Source: Pelagophyceae sp. CCMP2097
Lineage: Eukaryota; Sar; Pelagophyceae
Assembly: GCA_026770575.1 (NCBI GenBank)
Contig: MU657256.1
Span: forward strand, 84,807 to 148,806
Direction: 5' to 3'
Length of the DNA stretch: 64,000 nucleotides
The notes beneath the pieces were generated by a model that was not told the DNA's origin, ran no database searches, and worked only from the letters and a program-made list of their open reading frames with translations. Within the stretch, counting starts at the first letter, position 1; each line of letters starts with the position of its first letter. The position numbers were made by a program, and so were the translations under genes. This document shows, in pieces, positions 51,453 through 61,449 of this stretch.

Positions 51453-51756
51453 CCGGGTGGCTGGGACAGTACGACAGGCAACATGATCCGGCAGGAAGCA
51501 AGGTCGTCGCTGGCACACAAAGGTCGACAACAACGTCGGACACGCGCCTTCCTGCGGCTTCTGTGCGACGTTTGGCGGCCGGGCGTTGGCGTCGCGCAGC
51601 GAATTGTCTTCGGGCTGCTCGTGCTGGCAGCCCACGTCGCGCGCGCGCCGGCCGCGCGCGCCCGCGGGCCCGCGGGCGAACGCGGCCGGGTCTGCGTGCG
51701 CCACCTAAAACATCGTCACCATTGGACGAGACCCCCTTCACTTAAAGGACGCGGCG

Positions 51757-52676
51757 TCAAACGAGCGCGTCCGCTCTTCGCACGAGGGCGGCCTGCTTTG
51801 CCGTTTCTTGCTCCACTGAAGCAAATAAAGCGTCTATCTCGTCGTTAATTTCAAACACCGACTGGACGCGCGCGTGCGCCAGCTTCTGGATGGCGGCGGC
51901 GGAGTACGGGTCCCCGTCGGAATTCACTTCGATCTCCAAACGCCTTGTTTCCATCGCGATCTCGTCCGTCAGCTGATCCTCCTCCACGCCGTCCGAGTGA
52001 CCCTCGATATAACGTCCAATCATCAAACGCAGCGAGGCGACTTCCGCGTGGAGCTGCGCGTTGGAAGAACGGAGCTGCAGCTCCGACGCCTCGCGGTCTC
52101 GCACGGCGGCGCGGGCCACCGCCAAGTCCATCTCACACTCCGTGACCATACGTTGCAGCTTCTTCTTCTCCAATAAAGCCGCCTCCCCAGCAGCGCGCTG
52201 CTCCTCTGCAAACGTCGACGAGGCCGCGTCGAAGTGCTCGCACTCGCGCACGACGGCCGTGCGGACGCCCGACGCCGCCGCTCTGAGTTGCGCCCACAAC
52301 TTAGCGAGCTGGGGCGAGTGCATCGCCGTGCGCCGCTCCAGCTCCAGGGCCACGACGTCGTGCTTTTCCAGCTCGCCCGAGAGGCGCTGCACCAGCGACG
52401 CCGCCGCGCCGGAGGACCGCGGCGCCGCGGCCAACCTACGCGTCCAGTTGCTGCTGCTTCTGTGAAGACGCATCTTCTCGTGGCCATGCTGCTACGTCGG
52501 TCCCTTTGCCGCGTCGAGGGCCCCGGGCGCATCGAGCGTTGCCGAGGGGACGCTGCCGCAGACAAGTCGTCGACCCATTCGGGAAGCGCGTCGCGGTCGC
52601 TCGCCGCCTGGTGGAACGTCAGCGGCAGCCGCTCAGACTCCGCCTTGGCCCGCGCCATGTGCACCGGCGTCGGCAT
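51757..52676 (-). CDS. Coiled-coil protein or N-terminal exons of the next gene
   Basis: Two exons (52564-52676 and 51757-52435) join in phase 2 (donor GTCTGC, acceptor GTAG) and give 263 residues. After MPTPVHMARAKAESERLPLT and the junction EWVDDL-LAAAP the protein is a long coiled coil (ALLEKKKLQRMVTECEMDLA, LHAEVASLRLMIGRYIEG) ending EINDEIDALFASVEQETAKQ. Read to the stop it ends ADALV. Alternatively a GTGCGA donor at 51783 splices in phase 0 to 51704 and continues into the WW-like exons at 49709-51452. I favour a single gene slightly but cannot decide from sequence. No function is assigned. Confidence 0.6.
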
Positions 52677-53027
52677 GAGGAGGAGACCACCGGTGCTGGC
52701 ACCAGCGCAACGAAGTGCGCAACGACTCCGGCGGAAGAAGTCCAAAATCGCCAAATGGCACAACTAACGCCGACAGGTCCCTTGTCTTGCGCGGCGTGCG
52801 GCTGCTCCGGCTTGGACCGCCGGTGTGGCTGGCGGACCCGGTCATCGGTGAAGGACCTCCTCGATTGCGAGAGCGGGGCTTGGAAGCGGCGACAGTCGAC
52901 AGATCTTCCCTGACAATGGCACTCGAGTCGGACGGCGACGTATACAACTGCGAGGTTATTTGAATCAGTTCTCAGTGGACTTGCAAAGCACGTGGCCCCG
53001 GTCGTCGGGAAGAGACACGCGAGGATG
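52677..53027. other. Intergenic region, about 350 bp
   Basis: This region lies between the coiled-coil start (-) and the BTB-Kelch stop (-). I see nothing in it beyond a likely promoter. Confidence 0.5.
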
Positions 53028-54458
53028 TCAGAGCCGCGCGAGCGTCGTCCGTGGGTCTTCGGGCGCGAGGACCTCCGTCGTCAGCTTGTAGCGATCGGCG
53101 TTGCCCCCGACGACGAGGATTCGCGGCTCTTCCCCCGCGGCGTCGAGCCGCGTCGCTGCGCAGCCTTGCCGGCCGGTCTGCATCGTCGGCCCGGGCGCGA
53201 ACTCCAGCGTTTCCACGTCGAGGACCTCGGTAGTGGCCGTCGGCACCCCAGACGAGTCCCAGCCGCCGATGACGATGACGTGCTGCGCATCGACGGGCAC
53301 GGCGGCGCAGACGTAGCGTCCCGAGCGCATCGCCGGGCCGGGCTTGAACGCCATGGTCCGGATGTCCAGGATCTCCGTCGAGTTCAAAACTTGAGCACTC
53401 GCAGAGGCACCGCCGACCACCATGATGCGGTGCTCGTCGAGCGCGACGGCCGCGCAGCCCCAGCGCGCGGTGATGACGGCGGGCCCCGGCGCGAACGCCA
53501 TGGTTTCCAAAGTGAGAATCTCGGTGCCGCCCGTCGACTGCGACCCGCCGCCGACGCCGCCGACGAAGAGGATGCGCCCGGCATCGAGCGCGACGGCGGC
53601 GAGGCCGGCACGCGCCGAGAGTAAGTCCGGGCCTGGGGTGACGGTGAGCGTGTAATGGTGCAGGATCTCAGTCGTGCGCAAGAATCCACCGCCGTAGCCG
53701 CCCGCCACGAGCACGCGCTCCGCATCAATCTGCACGGCCGCACAGCCGTGTCGCCCCTCGAGCAAGTTCGGCCCGGCCGTAAACGCCGCCGTCTCCGCGT
53801 CGAGCACCTCCGTGGAGCGTAGAGAGCGTAGCGAATACCTGCGCGACAGCCCGCCCAGCACGAGCACGCGCCCGCCGGCAAACGTGGCGGCGCAGCAGGA
53901 ACGTCCTTCACTCATCCCCGGCCCCGCCCGGAACGTCGCGCCGTCGGTCCACGGCCGCACGCCGAACACGGCCGTCACGAGGCCAAAGTAGTCGAGCTCC
54001 TGCACCAGCGCCTCCTGCGCGACCTCGGGCAGCGCGCGGATCGCCCTCAGCATACGCGGGCCGTCGACGTCGCGGAGGAAGTCGAGGATCATGCCAAACA
54101 TCTCGCCGTCGCGGCCGATGGAGATGGACCCGTCCTCGGGGTCCTGCTGCAGCATCGCGTCGCAGCGCCCGAACATGCGCCCGAGCATCGAGTCCTCGAC
54201 GCTTGTGAGGACGGCCCTTGAAGTTTCGAACCGCACGCCGCCAACGTTCAGCTTGATCAGGTCGTCGGGCGTCGGTGATGCGCTCGACGGCGCGTCCGCA
54301 TCGTCGTCCGCCGTGGCGCCGTCGCACTTGTCCACCGCGGCGCCGTCGCGCTCCTCCGCCGCGGCGCCGTCGCGCTCCGCCGCCGCTGCCGCTGCCGCCG
54401 CGCGCTGTCCTCCGGGGACGTCGGCGTCGCGCGGGAGTCGCTCGACGGCGTCCTTCAT
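53028..54458 (-). CDS. BTB (T1/KCTD-type) and Kelch-repeat protein
   Basis: A single-exon protein of 476 residues. An Ala/Asp-rich disordered start is followed by a T1-type BTB domain (about 68-160; LIKLNVGGVRFETSRAVLTS, MLGRMF, FGMILDFLRD) and then six Kelch repeats (each with GR..CAAV.....VLV.GG and a TEVLD strand) forming a beta-propeller. BTB-Kelch proteins often serve as substrate adaptors of CUL3 ubiquitin ligases; here the BTB is of the potassium-channel tetramerisation subtype, which also binds CUL3 in KCTD proteins. The substrate is unknown. It is divergent from the coiled-coil gene at 54808 with 349 bp between starts. Confidence 0.88.
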   Translation of the reverse strand: MKDAVERLPRDADVPGGQRAAAAAAAAERDGAAAEERDGAAVDKCDGATADDDADAPSSASPTPDDLIKLNVGGVRFETSRAVLTSVEDSMLGRMFGRCDAMLQQDPEDGSISIGRDGEMFGMILDFLRDVDGPRMLRAIRALPEVAQEALVQELDYFGLVTAVFGVRPWTDGATFRAGPGMSEGRSCCAATFAGGRVLVLGGLSRRYSLRSLRSTEVLDAETAAFTAGPNLLEGRHGCAAVQIDAERVLVAGGYGGGFLRTTEILHHYTLTVTPGPDLLSARAGLAAVALDAGRILFVGGVGGGSQSTGGTEILTLETMAFAPGPAVITARWGCAAVALDEHRIMVVGGASASAQVLNSTEILDIRTMAFKPGPAMRSGRYVCAAVPVDAQHVIVIGGWDSSGVPTATTEVLDVETLEFAPGPTMQTGRQGCAATRLDAAGEEPRILVVGGNADRYKLTTEVLAPEDPRTTLARL

Positions 54459-54807
54459 CGCGGCGTCGCTCGCGGTCGTCGTCGCGGCCTGTTCGGATGC
54501 GCCCCTGTCCGAAATAAATGCCGTCGTGACCGCCAGCCGCCCGCTTGATGCCCCCGGGCCCCGCGAGTCGGAGCTTGTAGAATAATCCCGCGAAAGAATC
54601 TCCCTCTCGGGCCGCTCCGTGCGCTGAATTCATGAAACCTCCGCTATTGCCAGTGAGCGCCGTTGGAATTGCGTTGGACCGTGTCGGAAGAACGCCGCGC
54701 GAGCGCCGCTGCGGCGCCAACGACTCGGCGCCGTCGCCGTTGCCGCGGCCGGCGGTCGCGCGCGCCGACCGGCGTCGCACCGACCGCGGCCTCGGGCGCT
54801 CGGCATC
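54459..54807. promoter_or_regulatory. Intergenic region between divergent genes
   Basis: 349 bp between the BTB-Kelch start (-) and the coiled-coil start (+). No TATA-like word is obvious. A shared promoter is inferred from position only. Confidence 0.3.
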
Positions 54808-57669
54808 ATGGCGACCGAGGCGCAGTCTCCCGCGGCGGACTTTGCCGCGCGGGTACCGAAATCCGCGGGCCTCAACGTCCCCGCCGGCGGCGTCGTCGGC
54901 TTCGACGCCTCGAGCCTGTTCCAGATCCTGTCGCAGATGAGCGCTTCCATCTACGCGCTGCAGCAGGGCGCGGCGTCGAGCCCGCCCTGGCTCGGCGACG
55001 TCACCGACCGACTCGGCCGCCTGGACAAGCTCGACGACGGCTTCGCCGCTTTGACGGACGTCGTCGGCGCTTTGATGGCGACGACCCTGCCCGACGAAGC
55101 CGCCGCGGCGGCGGCCGACGCGCTCAAAGCCGTGAAGATGAAGGCTTTGCGGACCGACGGCGTCGCGCCGCTGCCGGACCCAAAGCAGGTCGCGGCCATG
55201 CACACTTTACGGACGACTTTAGATCGGTTCGAGCGGCAGCAGGCGGCGGCGCCGCTTTTAGATGACGTGGAGCAGTTGAAGGACTTTGTCCAGGAACGGA
55301 CCAAGAAGCTCAAGGCCTCAATGGTCACGCTCCAGGGCCAGATGGAGCGCCGCTTCGACGTCCGTCTTCGCGACCACCTTGCCGGCTTTGATACTTGGCA
55401 GGCGAATCTGACTGAAGTGACGAGCGGGCGCTGCGACGATCTGGACGGCAAGATCCGAGAAGGGCGCGCCGAGGTCTCCGCTTTACGAGGCACGACGAGC
55501 GCCGACGTGCTCGAGGTGCACGACGCCGCGAAATCGCAAAAGGAGTGGGCCTCGCGCGAGTTTGGCGCGTGCGCGGATACGTCTCAGGACTTGCAGGGCC
55601 TGCTGGACAAGGTCACGCGGCGCGTCTCGGCTTTAGAAAACAGTGCTTTACAGCGGCAGCTGGCGAGCGACGCCGCAAACGAGGCGCTGTCGCAGCGCAT
55701 CGACGGCGTGTGCGCGAATTTCGTCAAGGTGGAGGCGCGTCACGTTCAAGCGGAGAAACGCCTCGCAAAGCTCGAGACCGCGGCCGAGTTGGCGGTCCAC
55801 GGCCGCGCGGCCCTCGACGTCGAGCTGACCGCGTGCACGGTTCGCCTGAAGATTGTGGACGACGCGACGTGTGCGATGCAGGCCAAGGTTTTGTCGCATT
55901 CGGCGGACATGACCCGCGCGGACAAGGAGCGCTTGGCTTTGCGCGGCGACGTCGATTCGGCGTCGGCCTCTGCGGCTTTGGTGGCGGCGGACGTCGAGGC
56001 GCGGTTCGAGGGCGTGACTCTTGCGGCGCAAGGCCTTGCGAACCGGTGCGTCGACCTCGGGGACAAGCTGCAAATCATAGACGTCTCGACGCGCGGCGCC
56101 CCAGAGCAGCTGGACCGCCTCGACGAGCGCCTCGACGAAGAGGCGCAGCAGCTGCGTGACCTCGTCTCGGCGAATGTCCAGCTTCGTACGCGGTGCGACG
56201 CGGCCGAGGCGCAGCAGCGCCTTGTCTTGGAGGCGCAGGTCAAACTCGTCGAGGCGGCGGAGAAGACGGAGAAGACGGACGTCTTGCTGCAGCACTTTGA
56301 GGAGCGGCAAGGGCAACTTTTGATCGACTTGAAGACGGAGCAGGTCGCGGCGCGCGAGACGGTGGCGACGGTGGCCGCGGTCGCGGAAGAGCTCGGCACG
56401 ACGAAAGAAGTTTTGAGGAGGCAGACGGTCCAGGTGGAGCAGCACATTGAGGTTTTGCGGGAGAAGCAGGCCAAGGCGGAGCAGGCGACCAAGTCGTTGG
56501 AGCGCTATGTCAAAAACGAAGACACGCCGTCTACCGCGGACCCCAACGCGCCGGAACCGGTGCCGCAGATGCCCACGACGGGCCCGGGCGGCGTTGTCAT
56601 CTCGGCGAACAAGCGCGTCTCGATGGCTCGGCGCGCGCCGGCGGCGCAGCTGAGGTACGTCGAAAATGAGTCGGCGGCCATCGTGCACGCGTGCAGAAAT
56701 TACATGACGCTCTGCGGCGACCGCGGCCTCCTCCTCTCCGTCCCCGACGACGCGGCGCGGACGATTTCAGACACGGCCATCGAGATGGCCGCCTTCATCG
56801 CGGAGAGGATTGATGTCTGGGCCATTGAGGAGTTGGTCCAGGAAAGGCCAAACGATGCGAAGCCGCCCTTCTCCGACGACGACGTCGCGGTCAAGAAACG
56901 AGACGAGCAGTTGAAGTGGATCGGGGGGATCCAGGCTAAAGTCGAGGCCTGGAAGTTCAAGGGCTTGGAGGCCTCGGCCGCACAAGTGCGAATCAAAGCC
57001 CGGGAAAAGTTCCTGCAGCGCACGGCGGCGGCGCTGGGCATGGCCCTCTCGAAGCACGACCAAGTCCTCGTCTCGGCCCATTCCATGGTCCGCCGGACCG
57101 CGCTGCCGACGTGCGTCGCCTGCGACCGACCGCTGCCGCTGAAAAAGGCCGGCGCGCAAGCCCCAACCTTTGCGGCCACCGTCGTCGACGACGTCCTGGG
57201 CGCGTCGAGCGCGGTGTCGGCGCTCGGGATGGACCGCGTCGCGTCGCCTATGGACCGAGTCGCGTCGCCGCAGCGCAGGGACCGAGCCAACACGGACCGT
57301 GCCGGCGCGTCGCCAAAGGCCGGGGCGTCGCCGCAGACCGGCCCTCGCGCGACGACGGCGCCGGATCCGGGGCCGAAGTACATTTACCGCGGCGGCTTCA
57401 AAATGCCGCGCAAGCCAGGTGCGCCGATTTGTTCCTTTGGCATCTTCCGAATCTTCGCACACCTGACCATGCTTCGAGGGGAGGATTGTATCTTCACGCG
57501 CGCACCTGCCCACGCTCCTTTAGGCGACGTCTCCTCGTCGCTGCCGCGGCTGCACTCGAACAGCGTCTCCTCGCTCAACCTCTCGACGACGCCCGGCGAG
57601 GGGCACCAGGACCGGCCACAGGCACTCGGCGGCGAGCACACTGGTATATGGTCCGGCGAGTGGAACTAA
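54808..57669 (+). CDS. Coiled-coil protein with CxxC motif, about 918 residues
   Basis: The sequence is one open frame of 953 codons, but 57419-57523 is very probably an intron: GTGCGC donor, TTTAG acceptor, phase 1, 105 bp. Splicing joins KPG to DVSSSLPRLHSN. Residues 60-560 are a long coiled coil rich in Ala/Glu/Leu (for example VLRRQTVQVEQHIEVLREKQ). A globular part follows (MTLCGDRGLLLSVPDDAART ... WIGGIQAKVEAWKFKG), then CVACDRPLPLKKAG, a CxxC element, and a basic Ser/Ala/Pro tail with ASPMDRVASP repeats. A structural or flagellar role is possible but not shown. The intron is a multiple of three without a stop, so an unspliced product would also be full length. Confidence 0.8.
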   Translation: MATEAQSPAADFAARVPKSAGLNVPAGGVVGFDASSLFQILSQMSASIYALQQGAASSPPWLGDVTDRLGRLDKLDDGFAALTDVVGALMATTLPDEAAAAAADALKAVKMKALRTDGVAPLPDPKQVAAMHTLRTTLDRFERQQAAAPLLDDVEQLKDFVQERTKKLKASMVTLQGQMERRFDVRLRDHLAGFDTWQANLTEVTSGRCDDLDGKIREGRAEVSALRGTTSADVLEVHDAAKSQKEWASREFGACADTSQDLQGLLDKVTRRVSALENSALQRQLASDAANEALSQRIDGVCANFVKVEARHVQAEKRLAKLETAAELAVHGRAALDVELTACTVRLKIVDDATCAMQAKVLSHSADMTRADKERLALRGDVDSASASAALVAADVEARFEGVTLAAQGLANRCVDLGDKLQIIDVSTRGAPEQLDRLDERLDEEAQQLRDLVSANVQLRTRCDAAEAQQRLVLEAQVKLVEAAEKTEKTDVLLQHFEERQGQLLIDLKTEQVAARETVATVAAVAEELGTTKEVLRRQTVQVEQHIEVLREKQAKAEQATKSLERYVKNEDTPSTADPNAPEPVPQMPTTGPGGVVISANKRVSMARRAPAAQLRYVENESAAIVHACRNYMTLCGDRGLLLSVPDDAARTISDTAIEMAAFIAERIDVWAIEELVQERPNDAKPPFSDDDVAVKKRDEQLKWIGGIQAKVEAWKFKGLEASAAQVRIKAREKFLQRTAAALGMALSKHDQVLVSAHSMVRRTALPTCVACDRPLPLKKAGAQAPTFAATVVDDVLGASSAVSALGMDRVASPMDRVASPQRRDRANTDRAGASPKAGASPQTGPRATTAPDPGPKYIYRGGFKMPRKPGAPICSFGIFRIFAHLTMLRGEDCIFTRAPAHAPLGDVSSSLPRLHSNSVSSLNLSTTPGEGHQDRPQALGGEHTGIWSGEWN

Positions 57670-57777
57670 CTCACGCGCGGCCCGTTGTGTGACCCGACGA
57701 CTGGCAAGGCGTGGCCAAAGGAGCTCCCTCGGCGACGCGGCCGGACCGTACTTGGCGAGTCGATTTCGAGGTTGGTC

Positions 57778-60700
57778 TTATCGAGTGCTGGGGGTTTCGA
57801 GCGCGGAGCGCGCGGCGTTGATGGCTTGGAAGAGTCGGGGAGCGTCGACCTTGGACTTTGCAAAGGCCGTTTCGAGGTTGTTGAGCTCGTGGCATTTGAA
57901 GTCGTCGATCATCGTCATCGCCTCGGCTGCGACGGCGTCAAACAACTCTGGCGCGTCGACGCCGAGAGTGGCGAAAGCGCCGGCGAGGTCGGCGAGGTCT
58001 TGGGCGTTGCACCGCGCCATGTTGGTTGTGATTTCCGTCGAGACGGCCTGGAAGAGCAAAGGCGCCTGGACCCCGGCCTTTGCAAAGGCGGCAGACACAT
58101 TCGCGAGCTGCCGCGAGTTGAACGACTTTATTCGCGACGCCGCCTCGCAAGCGATGGCCTCGAAGAGCTGCGGCGCCGAAACGTTCGCCCTTGCAAAGGC
58201 CCAGGCAGTCATTGCAAAAGCGTGAGAGTTAAACGTCCGGATCTTCTTCACCGACTCTTCTGCCACCGCTTGAAACAACATTGGCGCCGCGATTCTCGCC
58301 TTTGCAAAGGCCCAGACGGTGTTGGCCATGTCCTGCGCGTTAAACTTCGAAATGGTCTTCGGAGCCTCCATGGCCACGGCCCGGAAGAACCCGGGCGCCT
58401 CGACTTTTGCAGAGGCAAATGCCCAGACGATGTTTGCGAAATCTTGAGAATTGAACAAGAGGAAGCGGTTCGGGACCTCGGTGGCCACTGCATCGAAGAG
58501 CAAAGGCGCTTCCACGCCCAACTTTGCAAAGGCCCACACAGTGTTCGCGAGTTCCTGCGAGTTGAAAGAGACGAGCTTCTTGCAAGTCTCGGCCGAGAGC
58601 GCTTGGAACAACACTGGCGCGGATACGTCCGCCGTCGCAAAGGCCCAGGCCGTGTTTGCGAGGTTCTGCGACCGGAAAGCGCTCATCTTCCGAACCGACT
58701 CGTCCGCCACGGCCTTGAACAACAACGGCGCTTCACAACCGGCCTTTGCAAAGGCCCAGGCCGTGTTGGCCAGAGCCTGCGCGTTGAACGTCTCCATCTT
58801 CTTCGGGGCTTCTAAAGCGACGGCGGCGAATAACAAAGGCGCTTCCACGCGCGCCTTTGCAAAGGCCCAGGCGATGTTGGCGAGGTTCTGGGCGTTGAAG
58901 AGTCCGATTTGGCGAGGGGCCTCCAGAGCGACCGCGTCATATAAACGAGGCTCCTTCCACCCCGCTTTGGCGTACGCCCAAACAACATGAGACAAAGCCT
59001 GCGGCTCAAACGTCTGCATCTTCGCCTGGCACTCTTTTGAGACGGCGGCGTACATGGGGAAAGCTCGGACGTTGGCCGTTGAAAACGCCCAAACGACATT
59101 CGCAAGGTTTTGCGCATTGAAAAACTCCACCTTGCGAATCACCTCGCCCTGGACCTCGCGGTACAGCCTCGGCGCTTCCACTCCCGCCTTTGCAAAGGCC
59201 CAAATCGTATTCGCCAAACTTTGCGCGTTGAACGTCTGCATCTTCCGCCTCGCTTCGTCCGAGGCGGCTTCAAACAGCGGAGTGTTCTTGATGCCCGCCT
59301 CGGCAAACGCCCACAGCGTCGACGAGAGCGACTGCGCGTTGAACGACGCAATCTTGTTCTTGGCTGCTCGACCGACCGCTTCAAATAACGCAAACTCGGC
59401 CTTGGACGGCGCTTTGCCTTGCCGGGCCTTTGCAAACGCCCACGCAGTCGTCGCCAAGCCTTGCGACGTAAACGACGGCATATTCTTCGGCGCCTCTTTT
59501 GCGACGGCTTGAAACAGCGCCGGGGCTTGGAAGCCCGCGGTGGAGTACGCCCACACCATGTTTGCTAATTCTTGGGCGTTGAACGTCGGCACCCGCTTGG
59601 TTGAGGCGTGTGCAAGAGCTTGGAAGAGCGACGGCGCCGAAACGCCGGCCTTTGAAAAGGCCCAGGCCGTGTTTGCGAGTTCTTGCGAGTTGAACGAGTC
59701 GACGTGGACCTGGGCCTCGCACGCCACCGCTTCGTACAACGACGGGGCCTTGGCGCCGGCCTTTGAGAAAGCCCAAATCGTGTTGACGAGCTGCTGCGAG
59801 TTGAACGAAGACAACGTGCGCTGCGCCTCGGCTGAAAGAGCGTCGAAGAGCTCCGTCTCGCGGACTCCCGCCTTGCTGAAAGACCACGCCGTCGTCGACA
59901 GATTCTGCGGCGTAAACGTCTTCACTTGAGCAACAGCTTCCACTGCAACGGCACGGAAGAGCGGCGGCGCCTCTACGCCTGCCTTTGCAAAAGCCCAGAC
60001 CGTGTTCGAGAGGTCCTGCGCATTGAACGATTTCACTTTCGCCAGCGCCTCTGCAGCGATGGCCTCGTACAAAGCGGGGGCGTCTACGCGCGCTTTGGAA
60101 TACGCCCAAACCGTGTTGGCTAAATTCTGCGCCGTAAACGTCGCCATCTTCTTCGGCGCCGATGCCGCGACGGCTTCGAACATGCCCGGCGCGTGCGCCC
60201 CAGCCTTTGCAAAAGCCCAGACCGTATTCGCCATCTCCTGGGCGTTGAACTCGTCGGCGCTGCTTTGAGCCTGCTTGGCGACGGCGCGGTACAGCGCCGG
60301 CGCGCGGACGTTTGCGGTAGTGTAGGCCCACGCCGTCTGAGCGAGCGAGTGAGAGTCGTAATGTTCAATCTTCTTCTCCGCCGCGATTGCGCACGCTTCG
60401 AATAAAGCCGGCGCGGGCACGTTGAGCTTAGCGAACGCGCGCACGACGACTGCGAGCTCTTGTGATTTGAAGACGTTCATCTTTTTTGGTGCGTCGGCGG
60501 CTATGGCCGCAAAGAGCGCCGGGGCCTTGATGCCCACGGTGGAGTACGCCCAGACCATGTTCGCCTAGGCAGCGTCGCTCTTTCGCGTATGAGGGCCTCC
60601 CTGGCCTCTGAGAGCACCGACTGTGCTTCCTGAAGGCTCTGTCAAAATCGCCGACGCGGCTCCTTTGCGAGCTCCTGGGGCTTGAAGGCTCCCATCTTCT

Positions 60701-61271
60701 GCGGTGCGTCGTCGGCGACTGCCTCGAAGAGTTGTCGGGTTGCGCGGATGCCTCCGATCGTGGCCACGCCCCAGACCACGTTCGCCAGATTGCGCGCCGT
60801 CCAGTCGGCCACGGTGAGAGTGCACCGCTCGACGAGACGCTCGATGCGCTCGTCTCGTCGGTCGGCGGCGGTCAAGGTGCACTTGGTCAAACAGTTGACG
60901 CACGCCGCTAAATGGACCTGCTGGAAGTCCAAGCCCTCCCACTGGTCGAAGAGGCCAAGCACCTCGCTCGCAGAATCACAAGCCACGATCTGACGCTGCA
61001 GCAGCACGTCCGCCGCCGCGCGCGTAGATCCCTTGGGGACGTCAAACTCTTCGACAGGGGGCGCTTCGAACGCGGCGCCGCGCATCTCCGGGTCGCCCGG
61101 GACGGAGTCCGCCGCATCTCCAGAGGCGACGTCCGTCTGCACGCCGCTGGACAAGGGCCGCCCCTGCGGCGCCGCGGCCTGCAGCCGCACCGCAAAGGCG
61201 CCGCCGCGCGACCCCGCCGCACGGCGCAGCGCCGACGACGCGGGCCGCCGAGGCCGCGGCCACTGCGGCAT
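57778..61271 (-). CDS. Giant 37-residue-repeat (octotricopeptide-like) protein
   Basis: Two exons (60669-61271 and 57778-60564) join in phase 0 to about 1,129 residues. The only frame-keeping donor is GCAAAG, so the 104-bp intron is GC-AG; it restores KPQEL-ANMVWAYSTVG at a repeat boundary. The first 45 residues are Arg/Ala/Ser-rich, suggesting organelle import. The family's N-terminal domain follows (RIERLVERCTLTVADWTARN), then about 25 tandem 37-residue repeats with the core FNAQ.LANTVWAFAKAGV.AP.LF.AVA.EA. The array runs to the end and there is no RAP domain. Sequence-specific binding to an organelle RNA is the expected role. The repeats are near-identical enough for unequal exchange. Confidence 0.87.
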
Positions 61272-61449
61272 GCGCTGCGGGGCCGTCGACGCACGTGCGA
61301 CGCGCTATACGAGCGCCCGGCGCGGCCGTCTAGAGACCCTCCTCGAACAAGCTCCTCGAGCAAGCTTCACGAGACCTTCGCTAATAATTCAGCGATACCT
61401 AGCTTTTTCTGACTCGAGTTCTTCCAAGCTCGCCTCGACGGCCGCCACC
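61272..61449. promoter_or_regulatory. Short intergenic region between divergent genes
   Basis: 178 bp separate the start of the giant repeat protein (-) from that of the NAD(P)H dehydrogenase (+). Both are predicted organelle proteins. Shared control is an inference. Confidence 0.3.

Noticed and set aside
36223..60564. Tandem near-identical 111-bp DNA units as a possible satellite or CRISPR-like array
   Set aside because: The units are in frame and encode 37-residue helical repeats within long genes; there are no spacer-repeat features.
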